Below are positions 56,940-64,000 of a stretch of DNA of 64,000 bases, in pieces. Under the pieces are notes generated by a model. The model was not told where the DNA came from, did no database searches, and was given only the letters and a program-made list of their open reading frames with translations. The position numbers and the translations under genes are program-made. How positions within the stretch are numbered: the stretch's first letter is position 1; every line of letters begins with the position of its first letter. The stretch comes from Areca catechu (taxonomy: Eukaryota; Streptophyta; Magnoliopsida; Arecales; Arecaceae). Location of the stretch: positions 200,678,631 through 200,742,630 of the forward strand of contig CM038045.1 of NCBI GenBank assembly GCA_021397845.1, written 5' to 3'.

Positions 56940-58380
56940 AATACTCCCTGAGAACATCACTTCTTTTGAATCCTTGTGCATGTTGACATACCAGAGCCTT
57001 TCTCTTCTTCCCCTCTGGGTATTTTTGACTTCCTAAGCCACCAGGTTAGTCTTCCGCAGTCTTCCCCTGTCCTTCGGTTTGGTAGAGCCCATTGTCAGAG
57101 CCCCTTCGGACTCCAACTTCCTTCCTTCATTCTTCGTTCTTTGTTCTTAGCAACTACACCTTGTTCTGGCTCAGCTGGTTCCAAACACGGTTAGGATTAT
57201 TTTTTACTTCATCATCCTTTGTCACTTCCATAGGATTGTGGCCCGTTTCACCTTGTTTAGGGCTTTCTTCATCCTGAAGCACCACCCGACTGAGGACGGG
57301 TGGTGGTTTATTTCTCCTCACCTAAAGGGCACTAAGTTTGAGCTCCCCTCTTCCATAAAGGATGTAAGAGTAAATATTTCTTTGCTTCCGTTGAGGGGGT
57401 CATTGGATTTGGAGCGACCTAGATCGGACCCCGAATCAGAACTCTGCTATCGAAGTGGCTAATCGGGAAATTTACGACCAGCTTCACGCAGACCAAATCC
57501 TTTCCTTGGAGGTTCTACTATCATAGTAGAATCTCTTCGAAGCCGGGGCCCGCCCAATCCAGGAGTTGGGTGAGTTCGGCTTGAACTTGATTCTCCTTTC
57601 TCCAGGTCTGTCCGGGCGCGAGGCTGACCTCAATTCTTTTCTTCTTGCAGGCATGAAACTTTCAGTAGAGCAAATAGTCCAGCATGCTCAGAGGAGAGGC
57701 GCGCTAGGGGGCCCAGAGAGTCTCCCCCGAAGAGGGCCTGAAACGAGCCCGGTCAGAGGCCGGGACCAGTCGTAGCCTTCAGCTCGGGCAGAGGGGCAAC
57801 TGAACAGGCGCACGATCCGCCAAGGTGACAAGCTTCGCCTCCAGCCCAGGACTCCGTTGCGGGTGCGCGGGCTCAGCCTGTCGTCGTCGCTGTCGCGCCT
57901 CTACCTCCCGAAGTCATCGAGGTAGAGGCAGGAGGAGATGAGAGGAGGGTATTGCCGTCGACGATGCCATCTGGTGTGGTGGCAAGTTTGACCAGGGGCT
58001 CGAAGATGTCGGCGGCCACCCCTGAGGACACGACGGTAGCTCGAGCGAAGATGAAGTTTGGCTCCTGGAGGGTGCCCTTCGAGGTGGCGCTGAACTCCTC
58101 GATGACTTGGGATCGGTCCTTGGTCGAGCACATGATGGACTTTGCCGTCCAATCACGTGATCATCAAGAAAGGGGAGGAAGGCCCTTACCATATGCTATT
58201 CTCGGCACCTTCCCCCATCTCTTCACAGTAAGGCTCCCTGCCTTCTTTTTTCTTCTTTTTGTTGATGCCTTCATTGTTGCAGCTCGGCACAGATCTTCTG
58301 CTCATCCGTGATTACTGCTCCCACTGGATCAAAAGGGAGAAGTTGAAGGAGCAGGAACTGGCATCGGTTGTGGATGTAGG
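56940..58380 (+). pseudogene. Antisense gene of gypsy element 2 with Transposase_28-like segment
   Basis: The conserved middle reads QLVPNTVRIIFYFIILCHFH, then LFRAFFILKHHPTEDGWWFI and SPHLKGTKFELPSSIKD. It matches element 1 residue by residue over long stretches, including QLHADQILSLEVLL against QLISDELPSLEVLL. Introns at 57570-57650 and 58228-58282 sit where element 1 has its own. The exon after the second intron reads LGTDLLLIRDYCSHWIKREK. Unlike element 1, the GWWFISP block has no stop, but stops at about 57520 and frame changes elsewhere show this copy is also broken. A charged segment (KMKFGSWRVPFEVALNSSMT) precedes intron 2. The function is unknown. Confidence 0.7.
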
Positions 58381-58429
58381 TAGGAACTAGGCAAGACCTC
58401 GATCTGGAACTAGGCAGGACCTCGATCCC

Positions 58430-59905
58430 GGTGCAGGCACCCCTGGACTCAAGGCGTTGACTGCGTCTCTCCCCTTTAGGGGGGCTCCAGGCCACCGATC
58501 GCCGGATCTGGTACCTCGACCAAAGTGTCCCTCCCAAACCGGTGCAAGCGAGGTTTCGTGCACTGTTACATATTTGGGAACGCCGTACTGGGTGCGCCGC
58601 ACTGTGCGCGCCAAACTCAGCAATATCCTTGGGGCCTGCGCCCTCGGTCCTTTCTATGCTTTCACGGAGAAGGCTTGACTTCGACCGAGGTGGACCCATC
58701 TGGGGGCGTCACCTGGCGATGAACTTGAGGTGCCTGGCTCAATTTCGATCAAGGTGGACCCGTCTAGGGGTGCCACCTGGCGGAGGAGCAGAGGCAGGCC
58801 CGCTTCGACCGAGGTGGACCCCTCTTGGGTCAACACCTAGCGAAGAGGCAGAGGTGCCCGACTCGACTCCGACCGAGGTGGACCCGTCTGGGGGTTCCAC
58901 CTGGCGGAGGAGCAGAGGCAGGCCGCTTTGACCGAGGTAGACCCCTCCTAGGTCGACACCTGGCGAAGAGGCAGAGGTGCCCGGCTTGACTTCGACCGAG
59001 GTGGACCCATCTGAAGGTGCCACCTTGCAGAGGAGCAGAGGCAGGCCCGCTTCGGCTAAGGTGGACCCCTCCTGGGTCGACACTTGGCGAGGGGCAGAGG
59101 TGTCATGGCTCGACTCCAGCCGAGGTGGACTCGTCTGGGGGTGCCACATGGCGGAGGAGCAGAGGCAGGCCCGCTTCGGCTAAGGTGGACCCCTCCTAGG
59201 TCGACACTTGACGAAGAGGCAAAGGTGCCCGGCTCGACTCCGGCCAAGATGGACCCTTCTGTGGGTGCCACCTGGCGGAGGAGCAGAGGCAAGCCCGCTT
59301 TGGCTGAGGTGGACCCCTCTTAGGTCGACACCTGGCGAGGGGTAGAGGTGCCTGGCTCGACTCTAGCCGAGGTGGACCTGTCTAGGGATGCCACCTGGCA
59401 GAGGAGCAGAGGTAGTTCCACTTCGATCGAGGTGGACCCCTCCTGGGTCGATACCTGGTGAGGGGCAGAGGTGCCTGGCTCGACTCCGGTCGAGGTGGAC
59501 CCGTCTGGGGGTACCACCTAGCGGAGGAGCAGAGGCAGTCTCGCTTTGGCCGAGGTGGACCCCTCGTGGGTTGACACCTAGTGAAGGGACAGAGGCAGGC
59601 CCACTTCGACCGAGGTGGACCCCTCCTAGGTCGATACCTGGCGAAGAGGCAGAGGTGCCCGGCTCGACTCCGGCCGTGGTGGACCCGTTTGGGGGGTGCC
59701 ACCTGATGGAGGAGTAGAGGCAGGCTCGCTTCGACCGAGGTGGACCCCTCCTGGATTGACACATGGCGAAGGGGCAGAGGTCCCGAGCTCGACCCGATGC
59801 GGTCAAGCCACTTGGCGAAAGAGCTCGGAAGAGAACACCGCGCGGCGTTGCTTGACCGCCAGCTGGATCTGACACATGCTCTACATCAGCGATCTTGCCA
59901 TATCA
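58430..59905 (-). repeat. Truncated right LTR of gypsy element 2
   Basis: Homology to the element 1 LTR begins at about 58430-58500 (ggatctggtacctcgac, ctgggtgcgccgcactgtgc) and runs to the terminal cagcgatcttgccatatca. The first half of the LTR is missing. Confidence 0.75.
58680..59790. repeat. About 123-bp higher-order array in the right LTR of element 2 (about nine dimers)
   Basis: Two alternating half-units of 59-64 bp share cgaccgaggtggaccc. One continues gtctgggggtgccacctgg and the other cctcctgggtcgacacctgg. Spacings of gtggacc at 58754, 58814, 58878, 58937 and 59000 show the alternation. Open frames over this array on both strands are repeat artefacts. Confidence 0.9.
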
Positions 59906-62900
59906 ACAATGTATATAAATACATATGATAAAAATATCAAATAAAATCAAGCTTTAAAAAAGTAAATATAAAGTCACTCTCACTAACGAAGCACAATAAA
60001 AGAATTGAATATGTCCATATTTTCAATATGCTTTATCAAGCATATGGGCTTTAAATCTTTGGTCAGAGGATTAACCAACATGGACTTTATTCATATGTAC
60101 TGGACACTTATGTATCCTTGGATTATAATCTAGTAATTAATGACAAATCTAATTTATCAATCAAGTCAATATATAAATACATCAAACTCTCACTAATCTA
60201 GAAAATCAAAAAAATTTAAAATATCCATATTCTTGACATATTTCATAAAAATTATGGATCTTATTCTTGATTAGGGGATCAACAAACATTGATTTTGGAC
60301 AAATATATTTTACAAAATATCTTCCTTTCAACTAAAATCTCTTATTGATAAATATTCTATCTTCGCATGAATAGAGATAATGAAAACTTTCATTATTCCT
60401 TTAAAGAACATAGCTGCCTACGATTATAATAAATTTTAAATGATTGTAAGATAAAATCAACAATTATAGTTTCAGAATAAGATTTTATAATAAAAGCAAT
60501 ATGAATTGTGACTTACAATAAGCCACAAACTTAGCCTGTATATCCAAAAATATCATTAGATTCTATTTTCACACCTTTATCATTTTATGAAACAAACCCT
60601 CCAGCCATTCATATATTGAGAAATCAAATTATCACAAGAAATGACATATTTTCATTTTTATCATATGATTTCTTTACTAGTGCTACATCAACTAGTAATG
60701 ATGGTACTATAATTAGTTTGTATATTTAATATTGCTCTCCCACTGTCCTCTAGTAGGATGAAATATAATATTTACATAAATAAAAAAATAAAAGTAATAA
60801 CTTATTTTTTTTTAATATCATATTTCTAGTATAGGGCATCTAATATTATACAAATCAGAATCTATAAATATGGCATGATTTGATTCAATATTCTTTATAC
60901 CTCTATTAGGATATTAGAATCTATATTCATTTAAAATTATCTAGTTAACCAAAATAAATAACATAATATTATATAATCAAGATTTATTCACTGATAGATT
61001 ATCAATGATTAAGTGTTCCATGACAGCTCCAAACATAAAGTTAAAAGATATCGGACTTCCTACCAATCTTTAACTCAAAAAAGGTATCTTGTATAATCAT
61101 TTTAACAAGAATTTATTTAAAATATAGATGACAATTATTTATGATCTTATACTAGAGACATCATGATAAATTACATCCACTCATCATACTTCATACCATA
61201 TCTTTCGAATTGTACATTGCCTCTCAGTCATATCATTTTACTTAAGAATTTCAGGTATGGTATGTTAGACAATTATCTCATATTTATACAAATATTCAAT
61301 AATACTATTTATTTATTATGTATGAGATCCTAGAATGTGACTGATACACCTTATCAATATCATTATCCTTTTCTCAAAAGTATCAAATCTTCAGAGATAA
61401 AATATGATATACTTATTAATAATTTTATATATATGATGAGTAACTAATGTATTAAAGATAAAAATATCATAATACTAAGTTTAGGTACAATACTCTCTAG
61501 TTTCAAAATATAAGCCCTAATATCATCATGTCATCTATCTTATATTAATTTATCTATCCATCAACTATCTAGATTTTTTTATCAGGCTCTACATATCTTT
61601 TACAAATGAAGTCAAAATTATATTATATCACCATTCTTAAATACAACAATAAGAATGAAATCAATTATATAAATATATTTCAAATAAAATGATTCATCTT
61701 TTATCACTTTTATAGGTAGCTTTATTTCAGAGTACTCGTATAAGTCAATCAAGATAGAAGATCATTGCATAATATAATATCTATATTCAATCATACTTAG
61801 TGCTAGCATAATTTCAGTTTTTATATTTTATTTCAGTTAGAGTTATCATGATCGGAGTATTAACTCTATTGAACATAAATATACTAACTGCTAAATAATC
61901 TTTATGTAGTTAATTAATAGAGAAACATATACAGTATATTCCCCAAAAAAATTTATAATCATTATTTTAATGAGAGCTCTTGGTCAAATACAATAAACTT
62001 TTTTAAAAAGAAAATGACCTACATAAGGAATCTCTCTTCAACATATAATGCTACATAATCCCTTCTAAATAGCTCACAGAAGAACCTTATAAATCTCAAT
62101 GAACGGGCCACTTTGATGGTCACCATCCATCAAAATTCATAAACCTTCCAATCAGGGATTATAAAGTCTTAACCTCTAAGATGGCATAAGATATATAATA
62201 CATCAATCAAGCTCATGTACAAGGCAACATGTTTGAGATACAAATAATAAATTAATAAAAGTTTTAAATATAATAAACTATTTTCAACAAGTGTACCATA
62301 TACATCATTATAAAACTCTCATTTAGGTAGAGAATATGATATATTTTAGAGCTCCAATAATGAGGTCAATATAATGATAATACAAAATTTTGAAAATATA
62401 TCTTCATTGGATAAATAAATTTCTTAAGCCCAATATATATCTCCTTTCAAAGAAAAACAAAGGTTAACATATTAAGGATATAAGACATTTGAAAATCTGT
62501 CCCCTTTGGATAAATAAATTTTCTAAGTCCAATATATCTCTACCTTTGATATTTAACCTAGTCAAAATCTCAATAACAATATTATTATTAACATAAAAAA
62601 TGACTGTATAATCAAAGATGGCATAAATGTAAAATATTAGTCAATGGGCATATACATAAATGATATACAAGAGTCCAAATATAATATCACATATTCTCCT
62701 TTGGATAAAACATGCAATTTATATTAGTATTCTTCACATGAAGCCACAAGCAAATGAATACCCTAATAGTTATGAACCTATTCCCTTTGGATAGACAGAT
62801 CCATGAAAGCCAGAGTACCATTGCAATGCAATGTCCCATGCAACCTCTTCTAGTTAAAACACATAACCCCTTTGGATGGGCAGTTATATACCATAACCAG

Positions 62901-64000
62901 AAATCCTTCAATAATGAAAAACTTATGGACAATATAAATAAATCACTTTGGTGATAAATAATTATACCAATTCATAAATTATTCATATAGGAAAGATAAA
63001 TATCCAAATAAATATAAAATGACATACTTTAACGACATGTATACCATAAAAGATCAGTTTAAAATGGGATACTCAATAACATGCAGCCCACTGATCAAAA
63101 TATAATATAATAATATATTCTAATTGCCACTTCTATCAATAACACTTACTACACAATTATAAAATATTTTTGGATAAGAATTATAGTATATAATAAGTGT
63201 AATAATCAATTACAATCAATCTTGGATCAATAGTGATAGAGACATCAATATATAATTCTAAAATATAATAAAAGATGAATTTTAGTCCTCAATGACTTAA
63301 CTATTCAAAAAAAATTCATAGAGTGCTTCGCACCCTTTGGGATTACGTGAAAATATATTCGAATTATATAATAGTATATATAAATAATTTATAAAATATT
63401 TAAATATTTTATCAAACTTGAAGAACTCTATCAAAATATTTTTCAAAATATTATGAGTTCAACGGTTCAAAAAATGTTCAAATCATATATAAAATGAGAA
63501 AGTTACAACGATTTTTTATCAAAAACAATAATAAAGGACCAAACCATAAATTTCAAAATATAGGAACTTTTCTGTAAAATATAATTTCAGGAATAATATG
63601 ATCCATCGGTAATTTATATAGACTCATATTTAATTTATAAAGACTTAAGTGCAAAAATCTCCTTAATCCCAAAATTAAAACAAGCCTAATATAATTGGGT
63701 CCAGCTAGTTCTTTAATTAGGCTAAATTTATAATGAATGAATTCTGTTCGAAGCGGGTTGAAACCCGATAACCCATCAACCCAAAATTCTTTAAAACATT
63801 CTCTTCTTCCTCCACGGAGAGCCACCGGCCAAAACGACCATCGATGGCCATTGCCTAGTTGCCAGCAACCCAAAGTTCGGGAAGAGAAAAACGGAACGAC
63901 ACTGGGAAGCCATCGGCCGCTCGTCTAGTTATCTAAGAAGTCAGCCATGATGTTCACCACAAGCTGGGAGGGGTCTAGTGATCCAGTGACAGCCTCCGCT
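59906..64000 (-). mobile_element. LARD-like LTR retrotransposon, copy 2 (partial, runs off the window)
   Basis: From acaatgtatataaatacat at 59906 the sequence follows the interior of copy 1 starting at 10677, in the same order and orientation, to about 63720 (copy 1, about 14340). It then jumps to a GC-richer end resembling the copy 1 leader. The 3' LTR and the first 0.7 kb of the interior are missing at the left, where element 2 abuts. The copy 1 segment of about 14360-15800, with the gag relic and one internal repeat, has no counterpart here. No coding sequence was found. Confidence 0.85.

Larger units (their letters stand above)
55281..59905 (-). mobile_element. Ty3/gypsy composite without pol (element 2)
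   Basis: An LTR of the element 1 family (55281-56654) is followed by the same polypurine tract, the same antisense gene, and then a truncated LTR-like segment ending gatcttgccatatca at 59905. No RT, RNase H, integrase, gag or protease was seen. The two LTR-type ends carry different tandem units (about 70 bp and about 123 bp). The flanks CCATT and ACAAT do not form a clear target duplication. It is either a recombinant of two related elements or a deleted element whose ends diverged strongly. Confidence 0.75.

Noticed and set aside
58271..59928. Open frames up to 170 codons on both strands
   Set aside because: Products of the 123-bp array in the truncated LTR.
1..64000. CRISPR arrays, operons, tRNA or rRNA genes
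   Set aside because: The regular repeats are tandem arrays without unique spacers inside plant LTRs. The tRNA-like words at 16528 and 37634 are primer sites without a cloverleaf.

Overview
The window is plant nuclear DNA: long AT-rich introns, GT-AG splice sites, several classes of plant LTR retrotransposon, a LINE and a MITE. There is no bacterial or organellar gene organisation. Intron lengths, codon use and repeat types suggest a non-grass monocot such as a palm. That placement is my inference; no species can be named from the sequence alone.

Two host genes are supported, both on the + strand. The first is the 3' end of a protein phosphatase 2C of the POLTERGEIST/PLL type (coding exons 6857-7121 and 7856-7971); everything before 6857 reads as intron, so the large first coding exon must lie left of the window. 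The second is a complete NUP98-type nucleoporin gene in eleven coding exons from 35324 to 53256. Its exons sum to 3063 nt, or 1020 codons plus stop. They give N-terminal FG repeats, a RAE1/Gle2-binding (GLEBS) motif, more FG repeats and a C-terminal autoproteolytic domain ending in an HF/S site.

The rest is mainly transposable elements. A 7.56-kb minus-strand element (9474-17030) has two LTRs, a TATAT target-site duplication, an initiator-tRNA-Met primer site and only a gag remnant inside a long non-coding interior (LARD-like). A second, partial copy fills 59906-64000. A diverged solo LTR related to this family, flanked by TAGAT duplications, lies at 54622-55097. A Ty3/gypsy element (23175-33714, minus strand) keeps decayed RT, two RNase H-like domains and integrase, but gag and protease are gone. 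Opposite to pol it carries a coiled-coil antisense gene with a Transposase_28-like segment. A related composite (55281-59905) has the same antisense gene and no pol. Their LTRs contain tandem arrays of 62, about 70 and about 123 bp, which produce many spurious ORFs on both strands.

The NUP98 introns hold a complete TRIM (37379-37954, CCTAC duplications), a decayed RTE-type LINE (about 40640-43980, minus) with a small dispersed repeat nested in it, a Tourist-like MITE (50962-51688) and a degenerate tandem array next to the MITE. No unprecedented system is evident. The most interesting structure is the antisense gene in the gypsy elements, which keeps two introns at matching positions and a G-box upstream in both copies.
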